A stretch of 64,000 bases of DNA from Petaurus breviceps papuanus (GCA_028583685.1 JAMXIF010000003.1:59126913-59190912); one strand, 5' to 3'. Counted from the first letter of the stretch, positions 45,320-56,183 are shown. Notes: a model not told the origin generated them from the sequence alone. Numbers and translations are program-made.

Positions 45320-45322
<3 letters not shown>

Positions 45323-45366
<44 letters not shown>
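45323..45366. repeat. (TG)n microsatellite
   Basis: Twenty-two TG units at the 5' limit of the antisense L2. Confidence 0.97.
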
Positions 45367-45367
<1 letters not shown>

Positions 45368-45739
45368 AAAGGATGCATGTGCTTTATCATGGTCCGAGTC
45401 ATCTTTTTAGTGGGAAATGGTGCAAAAAAATTCAAAACACACTATAAACATTTCTGTACACATAATTTTAACAAAATTTGCCTTTTTATAGTAAAAATAC
45501 ATTATGAGGGAGCCCTCTGAAAATTTACTAAACATACAAGGTTATCAAAACAAAAGACATCACACAGAGCATATTCAGATATCAATATCAGTAAGAAAAA
45601 TGAAGATTATTCACTTTATCTATATTTCTATGTTTGTTACAATTCAGATAACTAAAAAATCATGGAATCTCAGAGAAGGAAAGGACCTTACAGACCAAAC
45701 ATAGAGGACAGAGAACTGGAATTGCCATAAAGTAGAAAA

Positions 45740-45928
45740 AGGTTTACATCTCACCTTCATTTAAACTCATTTTAAGTCTTAGTTTTCTTCAGCTGAAAAA
45801 TGGGGATAATACTTTGGTAAATGCCTCATAGAGTTGTTTTGAGGCTCTAATCAGATAATGTATATAAAATGCTTTGCAAACCTTGAAGTGTTATATGGAT
45901 GCCAATTTATGATTTTTATTGTTATTAT
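45740..45928 (+). mobile_element. MIR-type SINE inserted in L3/CR1
   Basis: 'cagctgaaaaatggggataa', 'tgcctcatagagttgttttg', 'aaaatgctttgcaaaccttg' and 'ttattgttattattatac' are the 3' half and end of a marsupial MIR-type element. Confidence 0.85.
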
Positions 45929-46049
45929 TATACCTATACTGAATCCTCTCTATGATATCCCTGACAAGTGGTCTTTCTGCCTTTTCTTGAAAACCTCATT
46001 AAGAGGAAACCATTACTCTTCAGGGCAACTCACTCTCCTTTTGCAATAG

Positions 46050-46258
46050 CTTTTTTTTTGTTAATAGCTAACATTAATAGAGCAAATCACATTAGATGTG
46101 TTAACTCTTTTGATATTCACAACTACCCTGTGAAGTGGATGCTATTATCTCCATTTTATAGATGAAGAAACTGAGCCTAAAACAGAGTCAGGTCTCTGGT
46201 ACCTGAGTCAGGATTCAAACTAAGAGTGTCGAACTTAAGAGTGAGGAAGATATATCTT
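46050..46258 (-). mobile_element. MIR SINE, antisense
   Basis: 'ttgatattcacaactaccct', 'gtgaagtggatgctattatc', 'ttatagatgaagaaactgag' and 'ggattcaaactaagagtgtc' follow the MIR order in reverse complement. Confidence 0.85.
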
Positions 46259-46587
46259 TTACACCATTTGGATATTGTATTTTAATTTATTTTGTTAAAC
46301 ATTTCTCAAATCCATTTTAATCCAGTTGGCAGCATTTAGGAGTTCTGTTGACAGAGCTTCCAATCTTGAGCTTATGGTTGGCTCAGGCTGGATTTTACAG
46401 TCTCCTATGGGTACTCCTGTTGTCTAGCTATCTCCATAATTGAAATATTAAAGTAGGTGGGAGCTGACTCTATACTGGCCTGTGGTATACATGAACTAGG
46501 CTTTATACATGTAGCCACTAGCCTGTAGGCTTCAGTCTGGAGTTTCTGGATAGCTATCTATACTGGATGCCTTTATTAAAAAAAAAA
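46259..46587. other. Unplaced insertion inside L3/CR1
   Basis: About 330 bp between two L3/CR1 pieces. 'tattttgttaaacatttctc' and 'tccagttggcagcatttagg' look repeat-derived, and an A-rich run at 46575-46590 may be a tail. Family not identified. Confidence 0.4.
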
Positions 46588-46974
46588 ATAAATAAAGCTT
46601 TTCCTGTAGTAAGCCTCTATCTGCCTAACCGAGCAAAATAACCTTAATCCTTTTTTTCATGAAAGCATTCACATACTTGAAAATTGCTATAATATTTCCC
46701 CAAGATTTCTCTTCTCCAAGTTAAAGCTCCTTGAGTCATTCAACAAAGTTTCTTATGTCCTCCACTAAGTCTTAGTCCAATGTCTTATCTCTTGGAGCTT
46801 TCCCTGGATACACACTTGAAGGATATGGCAATTGAGCATAAATTCTGGTAGTAGTCTCCACCAACCTGAGGTGGCTCTAAGTAAGAACCAAATGACAGAG
46901 TGCTGTTCATTTACATAACTAGTTTGGTCTCTTCACTTAATGATTTATTAATTTTAGAGAGCCACAGCAAGTCA

Positions 46975-47222
46975 TAAAAGGGTGCATCTAGTGAATAGAG
47001 TGCTAGGTTTGGAGTCGTCTTCATGAGTTCAAACCTGGCCTCACATACTACTAAACTATATATGACCCTCAGTTAGTCAATTTATCCTGTTTGCCTCAGT
47101 TCCTCTTCTGTAAAATGAGCTGGAGGAGGAAATGACAAACCACTCCAATATCTTTGCCAAGAAAACTCCAACTGGAGTTATAAAGAGTTGAATATGACTG
47201 AAATGACTGAATAGCAGCAAGG
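46975..47222 (+). mobile_element. SINE with RTE/BovB-like tail
   Basis: 'gtgcatctagtgaatagagt', 'catgagttcaaacctggcct', 'ttgcctcagttcctcttctg', 'caaaccactccaatatcttt' and the tail 'agagttgaatatgactgaaa' are all in order. Confidence 0.9.
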
Positions 47223-47239
47223 TAGGAAAGAGTTTGAGC

Positions 47240-47480
47240 ATGCTTTAGGAGATACAAAGCACACAGTGTGGTATGGTGGATAACCCCAGTTCATCTGTGA
47301 AATGTCAATAATTGTAACATCAATTTTAGAGGGCTGTAGTTTGCATCAGAGAAAATTCTATGTATGTATGTGTGTATATATATATACACAAATATACATA
47401 CATAAAAACATATACATATATGTATAAAGTAAACTTTGCAAAACCTTACGGTGATACATGTCAGCTACCTGTGTTTATTA
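47240..47480 (+). mobile_element. MIR-type SINE with internal microsatellite
   Basis: 'tcatctgtgaaatgtcaata', then a tatg/tata/taca simple repeat at 47352-47430, then 'actttgcaaaaccttacggt' and 'catgtcagctacc'. The microsatellite arose within, or was inserted in, the 3' half. Confidence 0.7.
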
Positions 47481-47907
47481 AATCACAGAAATAGATATGG
47501 CTTAAATATCAAAGCTCAATTTAAATATTAATAATTGTAATTGTTAATGTTACTGATGCTACTTAAACGAGTAGCTCTGATTCAGCTTATTATCTTTTTA
47601 GTTCATTCTAAAGTATTCAAGTGTGAAAAATTTCAATGAATTACAGATGTGAATATAAAGATTTTCCATCTGGCATCTGAACAAACCTTCTTTTAGTTTT
47701 CTATTATTTTAACACTACTCTCTGAGTTAAAAACATGAAAGAATTAATTCTGTCTTCTGAAAACTAGTGGTAAAAATCAAGAAGTGCTAAGATATACAAA
47801 CTTTATAACTTCAATAAAGCAACTCTTGCAATTCTCTACCTGGTATTTGGGGAAAGTTAAATAGGCAAATAACAAGAGAAGTTAAGACCTGCGTCTGCAC
47901 GCTCCCT
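47481..47907. other. No feature recognised
   Basis: AT-rich DNA without repeats that I can name. Confidence 0.35.
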
Positions 47908-48395
47908 GTTTGTAAAACAAAATGCTCTGCTAGCTAAGCTCTTGTGTTCTTGTTGCCTCCTATAATGTTTAATGACCATAAGGACAAATAACTTGACCCT
48001 GCCCTACAGTCTCTCTCATAATCAAGAAAACAACCCTGAGTGTTAGCTCCCCTTTTCTGGGTGCTTTCAACCCACAAAATTCCAATCCAATCAGGAACCA
48101 ATAGCATGACCTCTAAGAAAGCATCAGCTAAATCACAAGGCCCCTTTCCTCTCTTAGAAAGTGCCGACCATGGGATTTTCCAGAAGTTGTTGGCCTAACA
48201 ACTGGTGACAGTCTGATGTGATTTTTGGTTAGTGACCTCAGCACCAAATAGAAAAGAGCTATGCCTATGTTGCCCAACATAGTGTAGGGGGATCAGTTCC
48301 TTTTTACTGACTATAAAAGTTTTGCTTTAACTGTCAGAAGCATCCTTGAAAACTGAATTCTTGGATTCCCTTTTATTGACATGCCTTGGTAACAA
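47908..48395 (+). mobile_element. Possible solo LTR (family E)
   Basis: Begins tgtttgtaaaacaaaatgct and ends cttggtaaca (TG…CA). It contains CCAAT words in 'ccaatccaatcaggaacc', a TATA-like ctataaaag at 48312, and is less AT-rich than its flanks. No second copy and no clear TSD were found, so this rests on layout alone. Confidence 0.45.
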
Positions 48396-48678
48396 ATTGA
48401 TTATGCTTAGATTTTATTGTCTCAGTTTCTCTCAATCATATTTCAGATTGCAATTGGGACAATTCCCTGAAAGATACAACAAAGATAGTTTTGCTCAATG
48501 ACCTGCCACTGATTAATATTAAGCTAGACTTAAAGCAAGAAACACTCTCAATAAAAGTTTTTGCCATTCATAGGATGTTCAATATGAAGTATGAGTGGAA
48601 GAGGGGTTCTCTGTAGATGGTGAGAGTATTCAAAGTTTGAGAAATGATTATTTTCTCTTTGGTATTAATAACTAATTA

Positions 48679-48832
48679 ATTTTTTTAAAGCAATTAGGGT
48701 TAAGTAACTTGCTCAAGGTTACACGGCCAGTTATTTCTGGGTGTGGTGCTAAGTATCAGAGCCCGGATTTGATCCCAGGTCATCCGGACTCTGGGGCCAG
48801 TGCTCTTACTTGATGTGCTACCTGGCTGCCCC
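48679..48832 (-). mobile_element. tRNA-derived SINE (…agcaccacacccagaaataactgg… type), antisense, with TSD
   Basis: Third copy of the family at 8614 and 27171. 13-bp flanks taataactaatta (48666-48678) and taatgactaatta (48833-48845) differ at one base. The low divergence from the other two copies points to a fairly recent family. Confidence 0.93.
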
Positions 48833-48889
48833 TAATGACTAATTATTGAATCAGAAGAAAGGTTCTTCCCCTTTTCTACTTCCTCTTCC

Positions 48890-49365
48890 AGAAATCAACC
48901 AGGGTAGAAAATCCCTCCCAAATATTTATCAGGCCAAGATCTAATCAGATAGTAAAAGAAATTCTAAGTTTAGGCTACTGGGTGCATTTCTGCTCTTTGT
49001 GTTTACTCAAATAGGTCTAGGAATGTGTTGATTCTTCCTTTTGTCTGATAAATGACATAGGAAAAAAGTCTCTTTAACCAAGATTTGGGTGACCCAAGTC
49101 ACATACCCCAAGACCCTCACTGCAATGTAGACTAGACTCTCACTGTAATATTCATTTTCTCATTAATTGTTAACCAATCAGAGTTGATTGCCACCCTTAG
49201 GAACTCCTACTCTTCCAATCTCACAAAAACTATGAGCTCACCATCATGAGGGGTCTTTGGTCTAGCAGAATAATAGCCAAATGACCATCTTATTTATCAA
49301 AGTATTGGCATTTAAAAAATAATGATTGAATTACCCAGAAATGGTGTCTCTCAAACCTTTTTAAA
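48890..49365 (+). mobile_element. LTR-like repeat (family D)
   Basis: The 3' part ('aaccaatcagagttgattgc', 'accatcatgaggggtctttg', 'attgaattacccagaaatgg', 'gtctctcaaacc') is the reverse complement, by order and similarity, of 30412-30870. The left limit is uncertain. Confidence 0.5.
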
Positions 49366-49536
49366 TGCCAGAAAATGTTTTTAATTGTTGATGACATTGT
49401 GATAACTGCCATACACCCTAGAATGCTGCACTCTCCTAATGAGATCCACAATCACTCAAAAAGGTTTTGGCCTAACTATACTCATTGGAAACATTAAATG
49501 GATAAAGAATGCCTATTGTCATTACCATGACATACT

Positions 49537-49538
<2 letters not shown>

Positions 49539-49579
<41 letters not shown>

Positions 49580-49679
49580 NNNNNNNNNNNNNNNNNNNNN
49601 NNNNNNNNNNNNNNNNNNNNNNNNNNNNNNNNNNNNNNNNNNNNNNNNNNNNNNNNNNNNNNNNNNNNNNNNNNNNNNN

Positions 49680-49718
<39 letters not shown>
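49539..49718. repeat. (TA)n microsatellite with a 100-N assembly gap
   Basis: TA dinucleotides on both sides of exactly 100 N (49580-49679). The round number suggests a placeholder of unknown true length. Confidence 0.97.
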
Positions 49719-49721
<3 letters not shown>

Positions 49722-49849
49722 ACAAAGAAATTACTTCAGTATATAATAACTTAGGCAGAACCTGTAAGTGGGCAATTAGCTGGAAATTCAACACGTGGAG
49801 GAAAATAGCCTGGGTTGCCTTTGGAAAACTGCATAGAGATTTTAATGAT

Positions 49850-50090
49850 CCCAAGTCTATTCCTGAACCAAAGGTTCACCTTTTCCTTCAAGGCTCAACT
49901 TAAATCCCACCTTATACAGAAGAAACCTTTCCCTATCCTCCTCAATTCTAGCACCTTACCTCTGAGATTACCTTCAGTTTACCCTAGATGTATTTTATGT
50001 TTTTGTTGTTTGCATTTTGTCTCATTGGAAAGTGAGCTCCCTGAGGGCACTGACTTTTTTTGCCTCTCTTTGAATACTATGGTTCTGGTT
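49850..50090 (+). mobile_element. L2 LINE 3' end
   Basis: 'tccttcaaggctcaacttaa', 'tcccaccttatacagaagaa', 'tcaattctagcaccttacct', 'gtgagctccctgagggcact' and 'tttttgcctctctttgaata' match the end of ORF2 and the 3' UTR of L2. The final 'cttaataaatg' part is missing. Confidence 0.88.
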
Positions 50091-50159
50091 GTTCTGTGTC
50101 ATGAAATACAGAAGCCTACAAAAAAATTAATTTTGCAAGTACATGGTTGCTGTACTTAG

Positions 50160-51400
50160 GTTGCAATTCATTCCTAAGAAACTTACACAATGGAAACGAT
50201 GGAAAGGACGTGATTGAAGTGACTTGCACCTGAAAATGATAGAGCTCAATGTTCCAAGGAGGAAATAAATGCTAGTCCTGCAAGAAATGATAAAGCAAAT
50301 CCACACATACTGTCAGATATAAGATCATTTTGTGAAGGACAAAGAAAGAAACATACTGATGGATATTGACTCTGTTGAAGGATACTGGGGCAGTTATTTA
50401 TTGATCTAGCAACAAAAATAGAGTTCTGTTGTTTTCCCAGAACATGTATCCAAAAATACAACAGAGAATCTCGTGAGACTTGTTAAAATGAATAACTACT
50501 ATCCACTTCTGGTGATTCATGTTGTCATGAAAATTAGAAGAAACAGAGAACATTGCCAAAGATCATGAAGCCTTGGGAAGTAAAAGAAAATCAAAGAAGT
50601 ACATAGAGTTCTTGCCCATGACTGTTGCCCAACCAGAAGAAGAGGAGGAGGAGGAGGAGGAAAAGAAAAAAGAAGAGGAGGAGAAGGATGAGGATAGAAA
50701 TAGGAAATTTTGGAGGTGAACATGTGGTTAAAAAGATACTTGAAAATGAAATTTCTATTTTTGAACCATGGTTTAAAATAGAACAACAAACCCCTACTGT
50801 TGGATGAATGGATTGTACCTATCCTGAGGTATTGTGAATCTTATCAAAAGAGTTTCAAATGGAAAAGGAAGGAAGAGGTACAAAATTGCCTTTGTATAGC
50901 TACCAGGTATATTAGATGCCATGGAATGTAGAGACAATGTAAAAAGAATAGCTGTTTGCGGAGGCTTATAGGAGCCTACACCAGTAAAACACAACAGATG
51001 AAGAAGGTAACAAGCAAGATGAGATTTGTTGAAGCCCCCTCTGTGTCAAAAGTAAAGGACCTAATCATTTTAAGACCTGCCTTCCTTAATAATATTTACA
51101 TTCTTCAAAAGATGGAGGATCAACAATAGGGCATTTGATTCTTCAGCTAATTCTCACCAAGAGAGAAGAACCAGTTGCTGGGCTGGAAATGATGGTAACC
51201 TTGGTGAGAAGTGCCAACTACAGCTTAGTGTTTGTGATAGAGAAGTAGAAGAAGGCTAGACAGAGTATGACGTGAGCCCCAGCTTTGGGGCAAGAATACT
51301 TTAAAGGTTAAGAGAAAAGATAGGTAGCATCCTATCGACTAAAATACCAAAGTCAAAATCATCCCAGGAAAGATAGAAAGCTCCCAAGAATAAAATTCTC
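50160..51400. other. Unidentified block, possibly a decayed gene copy
   Basis: About 1.2 kb, A/G-rich, with a purine-only GAG/GAA tract at 50635-50690. Short plus-strand frames read sensibly for stretches (for example FGGEHVVKKILENEISIFEP at about 50712-50771) but shift frame often. No family was recognised and no A-tail is obvious. It could be an old processed gene copy or simply purine-rich DNA. Confidence 0.3.
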
Positions 51401-51404
51401 TAGG

Positions 51405-51482
51405 CAATTAATTAACATATATAAAGCACTCTGCAAACCCTAATGCATTATATAAATGATATTTATCACTATAATTATTAGT
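51405..51482 (+). mobile_element. MIR-type SINE 3' tail
   Basis: 'catatataaagcactctgca', 'aaccctaatgcattatataa' and 'tcactataattattag' match the 3' end of marsupial MIR-type elements. Confidence 0.6.
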
Positions 51483-53000
51483 ATTTTAAATTAGGGAAGC
51501 TTGTCCCTTACAACACCTATGTGTTGTCTACATATACATAGAGAAATATATATATACATATGTTTGGGGGCCAGAACATGTATGGCAGGGGGTGAGGGGT
51601 GGATGTGTGGGTAGGTTTGAGTGGGTGTTTGCAAGAATTGGCCTACACAATGAAAATAGAGCCCCCTAGGCTTAATGGTTGTTTGGTATGTAAGAAACTA
51701 ACAGAATTTTCAGGTTAAAAAACTGGGTAGTCTCAGACCCAGTGAGATTTTGGCAGCTTGTTGTACAGGTAACCTCTAAGTAGAAATTAACTGGACACAA
51801 TTTAGCAGACAGTAAATGGGGACCTTCAAGTAATTCCTAACCCCTGTCAGAAGCCTTGTCTTTGATGAGAAAGAAATTTAGGTTAAAAAAAAAACCATGA
51901 TACATACTTTTTAATCCAAGAATTATGGGTAAATTTTGTCAAAATTCAGGTAGTAACCAGGAAAACAATTCACATGATGACCTAATTATAATATGAGGGG
52001 AAACAACTGTGAAAGACCTCAGAACACTGATGAAAGGAACAAGGAATCATGATTTCAAATGACTAAAGATGAAAAAGTGTTCTTTCACCTCTTGTCAAAG
52101 AAGTGAGAGATTAGAAATACAGAACAAGGCATTCTCAAACATCTCAAACGTTTCTTTTTTTTTTTTTTTGCTTTTCTATCTATATTTACTATAACTAGAA
52201 TTTCTACTCAAATGAGTGGTGAGTAGGTGTGCAGTACTGTAAATGTAAAAACATAAAGCATTTTTTAAAAGTACAAAGATGGAAGAAAGGGACTATTCTG
52301 AAGGGGAAAAAAGAAAAATAAATTTAGCTAAAGCATTACCATTTTCTCTGATTCCAATCACTTTATCTTACAAATTAATTTGGAAGTATTTTTAAACAAA
52401 TTACTTTAAAACCTATTAAAACTTACTTGTAAAAAATTACTGTATTAATTGTGAAAATATTGATTTTCATAGCTGATTTATATGTTTCATTATAAAATCA
52501 TATAATAATCATTTAACATGGGAATCATTTTGAAACATCCTTTCTCAAAATTTGCTCTCCACATGATAGATTTCTTCCAAAAGCAGTTACTTTTTAATTG
52601 ATTTTTCTTTATCTTGGAGAGATACCATATGTGTGTTTTTTACATGTGTGTAGGAGAGGGGTTTCAAAAATATCTACTAGATAGGAGATAACGGAATTTT
52701 CATGAAAGAAAAGGTTAACAAGTTTGAAACACTGCATGCCTTTTTACAAATGAAAAAACATACAAAAATGTAATTCTTCTTTAAATTAGACAATTCTTAA
52801 GCACTTTGGCACAAGTTAACCAGTGTGCCTTAATCTGGAACAAAAAGATTTTCATGGTTATGCCCTATCTCATTACATGGACAAACTGAAGCTTCTACAG
52901 ATGACAAAAAACTAGAATGAATTAATAAATGTGATCATATTACTTTTTAAAAATCTTCCTGCATGTCTTAGAGTAAAGGGGAGACTTGGAAATGATAATT
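51483..53000. other. AT-rich, no feature recognised
   Basis: 1.5 kb. A G-rich patch (gggggtgaggggtggatgtg) lies at 51589-51610 and a T-run at 52157. The 52300-52900 part is plain AT-rich DNA. No repeats or frames of note. Confidence 0.4.
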
Positions 53001-53159
53001 GTTAGCGATTAATTATTGTCTGTTTTTTTTTCAGTGCTGCAAACAGAGGTGAGTTTCAATGCCAAAAAATACTCCCTCCTACTGATAATTGTACCCAGGC
53101 TGCAGAACTTATTCACCCACCTGAATGCAGAGTTGGCCAAAAGGTGCCAAGCACCTCAG

Positions 53160-53418
53160 GAAAGTATCTTGGAGCAGATTTGGATTTCTTTGACTTCTTT
53201 GGCAGCACTCATTTAGAACTTCTTTGACCTCGCTACCATGCCCCTGATACCTCTCCTTCATGTAACCTCCCTTTCCTCCTCTTTTCAGCTTTCTTTTAGG
53301 TATTGTCTCTCCCCACTAAATTGTAAACACTTTGAGGGCAGACTTTTTTTTTGTATTCCTATCCCCAATGTTGGGTGTATAGCAGGGCCTTAACAAATAT
53401 TTGTTGACAATTAACTAT
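53160..53418 (+). mobile_element. L2 LINE 3' end
   Basis: 'tttgacctcgctaccatgcc', 'cttttaggtattgtctctcc', 'ctaaattgtaaacactttga', 'gggcagac', 'ccccaatgttgggtgtatag' and 'ccttaacaaatatttgttg' give the L2 terminus. The left boundary is approximate. Confidence 0.75.
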
Positions 53419-53424
53419 AATTAA

Positions 53425-53745
53425 CTATACTAGCACGTAGGGAAGGGTGTAGAATTTTTCCAGGCACCCGTGCAAGCAAGATTGGTGCCTAGATAGTATT
53501 TATAACCGCACTAACGAGCCAATCAATGCCTACAGAACAAGCAAAGGGGCTGGAAGCCATTAGCCTTTATAGCCACCAAAATGGAAAGGACTGAACAATA
53601 ATAGAGGGAGGAGTGTTTGAGCTGCTTTTAAGAAAAGCCCCATGATTGGATATCATGGTGTTCCCTTCTTCCAATTGGTTGCACCACAATTCTGATAATC
53701 CCAGTATCTGCTGTCCCAGATAAAGAAATAGTAAAAAAAAAAAAA
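53425..53745 (-). mobile_element. Possible LTR fragment (family F), antisense
   Basis: In reverse complement there are several CCAAT boxes ('gcaaccaattggaagaa', 'atccaatcatggggct', 'cattgattggctcg'), a ctataaagg and a gttataaatact box, in a GC-richer 300 bp. This is an LTR-like promoter layout without a second copy or TSD to confirm it. Confidence 0.35.
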
Positions 53746-53799
53746 GTGTAATTAAGGAGATAATTAGAACACCTGGGGTGGAGACCTTTGCAGGAAACT

Positions 53800-54032
53800 A
53801 GGCAGAGCAGTGGATAAGAACTGCAGACCTGGAAACAGAAAGAGCTGGGTTCAAATTAGACCTCATACACTTACTAGCTGTATGGTTCTAGGCAAGTCAC
53901 CTAACCCTGTTTTGCCTCAGTTCCTCATCTGTAAAATGAGCTGGTTCAGGAAATAGTAAGCCACACCAGTATCTTTGCAAAGAACACCCAAAACGGGGTG
54001 ACAAAGAGTGGGGCATGAGTAAACAACAGTGG
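53800..54032 (+). mobile_element. SINE with RTE/BovB-like tail
   Basis: 'gagcagtggataagaactgc', 'gctgggttcaaattagacct', 'ctaggcaagtcacctaaccc', 'cagttcctcatctgtaaaat' and the tail 'acaaagagtggggcatgagt' are in order. Confidence 0.88.
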
Positions 54033-54606
54033 GCACCTGCATGTCCTTAAGAAGATAATCAACTTCATCCTTTTTCAAAGTTGCACCTTTCTAGTTTTGT
54101 TAAGAGAATTGAGATGTTCTAGGCGGAGAGGAAGGGGCTGAGACAAAGCCAAGGTGCCTATTCTTAGGGCAACTCAAACTTTGCTCCTTGAATGTGAAAT
54201 GTGGGGGGATGTACAGAGAGCATTAGGCCTTCAGGAAAGGAAGCTTATCACCAAACAGTGGCTAGCTAGGTGAAAGCAAGCAGCAACTTTGCTGTAGGTT
54301 TTCTTCTCTCCTTTGACTTTTTTAATGTTGAATAGGATCCTACCTTTTAAACATTTTAAATTAATAAATATTATGAAATGAAAAAATTGCATAAATTGTA
54401 AAAGAACTATCAAATGTGATTACCAAATCAGTAGTATTTAAAAGATTATGGAGGGTAAGAAACCACTGAACTAGAAAAGGTAAATGTTTTCCAAGTTTTT
54501 TTTAAAGAATATTTCATAAACAAAAAACAAAAAAGAGGATTATATGTCAAAATAAGATATGCAACTTGTACGTCTTTTAAAAAGTAAATCACAACTTTTG
54601 TGGTCC
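54033..54606. other. No feature recognised
   Basis: AT-rich DNA up to the start of the LTR. A 60-codon minus-strand frame here has no known match. Confidence 0.35.
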
Positions 54607-56178
54607 TGTAATAGCAATGAAATTTGAAGTTCCTTTTGTATTGCTAAGCTGAGAGGCACTTAGCACTTAATAATTAATCAAGCCTCTTTTAAAGAAACAG
54701 AAGGTATGAACCCCCATTGCTAATGGAATAGGAAGAGGTCAGCTGAAACAGGGAGAGAGAGAGAGTTACCATGTTTCCCCGATAATAAGACCTATCCCAA
54801 AAATAAGCCCTCCCCTTACTGTGTAAGATTCCTCTAAAATAAGCCCTCCCCCCAAAATAAGCCCTATTGAGATTGCTACTGTAGTGAAGGTGATCCCCTG
54901 CGCTACACGCTACATTATGGTACCCTCTGTATGAACCGTCCCCCCCCCATGAAACGCACGCCGTGCTCCCAGCTGCATCCAATTAGAGCTGCAGCAGTGA
55001 GCACGTCATCCTGTTCTTTATTGAATTCATTATTGAATAAAGGTACATTTTTTTGTTCACATTTACCTGTTTATTAAAATTTCTGTCAATGTTCATTAAA
55101 ATAAGCCCTCCCCTGAAAATAAGCCCTCTGGTGTTTTTCTGTCCAAAAAAATAATAAGACAGTGTCTTATTATCAGGGAAACACGGTAGTTTGTGTGTGT
55201 GTGTGACTCCATGCTGGGACAGACAGATCTTCTTGGAGCAAGCTTCATGGAGGCAGAAGCTGCTGCCAATGGGGAAGCTGAAGAGCAAAGGCCCCCCAGG
55301 CTGGAGAGAATGATTTTGATTTTGGGAACCAGCTGCAGCTTCTGCTGAAGAGCTCCTGAGTCCAAGGGACAGCTGGAGCTTCTGGGACCTGCTGAAGACA
55401 TCCAAGGGCCAGTTGCAGCTGCAGAAGACTGAGGAAGCATGCCTGTGAGGCTGATACTTTGGCTGGAACTTTTTGTGACTGTGAAGGATTTAAGGTGGAC
55501 TGGATAGTGTGAACTTCAGTATGGAAAGGGAAGTGCTCGGAGAGCTGGACAAGGACCTGGGAGCTGTCTGCCTTTGAACCCAAGTGACAGTTTGGTGAAT
55601 CCAGGTTGGATCTGGGGCCATGGAAGGGGATCCAGGGAATCTGAGAGACTATACTGAGTCAAGCTGAAAGAAGACTTTACTTGGATACTATATACTGACT
55701 GAGAAATTGTAATTTACTAGTGGCCTAGGGGTGAAAGGCTTGTGTATTTTCTGATGATTGAATAGTGAGTAAGTGACTGAATAAGTGACTGATCTAGTCT
55801 ACTTAGTGTGCCCTATGAGTGGAGAACTTTGACTACTGTACTTTGTGTCCCTTAAGGAGGCAAACCTCTTTAATGATGACTGAATGATTGAGATGATTGA
55901 ATGATTGAGTTACTAAATGATTGTTCTCTGTTCAAAACTTTGTGACCACTGTGGTGAAAACTATGTGGCCACTTTCTGTGATAAATTGTTGTGAATGCTG
56001 TATTTTGATTATCTATGGTAAGTTGTAACATCGTGAATGCTGTACTTTGCTTTTCTGTGAATGTTTTGCTCTGATTTGTTTTTTAATAAATAGAGTGTTC
56101 ACTCTACTATGTAATCAGAACCTTAAAAGCTGTTCACAGCAGTAGTCCTCTAGAAAGCTCCTCATGCTTGACTGCGCA
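54607..56178 (+). mobile_element. Solo LTR fossil (family B) with TSD, carrying a DNA transposon
   Basis: Starts TGTAATAGCAATGAAATTTG and ends CTTGACTGCGCA, with a perfect 5-bp flanking repeat ggtcc (54602-54606 and 56179-56183). Without the transposon at 54769-55186 it is about 1.15 kb. It aligns in reverse complement with 17914-19811 and 26065-26979. An aataaa signal lies near 56084 and the palindrome ttaaggaggcaaacctctttaa-like word near 55853. The 97-140-codon minus-strand frames here are antisense LTR or transposon. Confidence 0.85.
54769..55186. mobile_element. Non-autonomous DNA transposon with inverted ends and TA duplication
   Basis: 418 bp. The left end starts ccatgtttccccgataataa; the right end reads ccgtgtttccctgataataa when reverse-complemented, and 21 of the first 23 bases pair. 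TA dinucleotides flank it (54767-54768, 55187-55188). Subterminal words 'aaataagccctcccc' occur several times near both ends. TA duplication fits Tc1/mariner-like transposition. There is no transposase frame. Confidence 0.9.
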
Positions 56179-56183
56179 GGTCC

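Larger units (their letters stand above)
42912..45320 (-). mobile_element. Long L2-clade LINE, antisense, interrupted by an LTR
   Basis: The 3' end is at 42912 ('ccaggcactgtgctaagcac'). Inward come 'gtcactggagtttactgagt', 'gtgactggaaggatggttat', the reverse transcriptase region (43600-44110), and 'gtgtagacagcattcttaaa'. After the LTR (44237-44752) come 'ggatcaagtaagggtttgtt', 'ggaagcaatctgctagtgaa', 'ttggcaaggagaacctcttc', 'aatcagcatggttcccagca'. About 1.9 kb of L2 is preserved, the longest copy here. Confidence 0.88.
45650..46870 (-). mobile_element. L3/CR1 LINE, antisense, in three pieces
   Basis: Pieces in consensus order: 45655-45705 ('gaaggaaaggaccttacaga'), 45930-46045 ('aatcctctctatgatatccc', 'gacaagtggtctttctgcct', 'gggcaactcactctcc') and 46588-46870 ('gcttttcctgtagtaagcct', 'atttccccaagatttctctt', 'ctccaagttaaagctccttg'). 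These are the antisense landmarks of mammalian L3/CR1 (…ctctccaacatccctgacaagtgg…tcttctctccaggctaaac…). MIR copies and an unplaced 300-bp piece separate them. Confidence 0.8.

Noticed and set aside
49439-49903. 154-codon frame across the TA array
   Set aside because: It is made of YIYI repeats and 34 unknown residues from the N gap, so it is not a real frame.
50625-50700. Glu/Lys- or Arg/Lys-rich coding tract
   Set aside because: A purine-only GAG/GAA run reads as charged residues in several frames. Low complexity, not evidence for a protein.
55096-55583. 112-140-codon minus-strand frames
   Set aside because: They are antisense to a family B LTR and run into the inverted-repeat transposon, so they are shadows of repeats.
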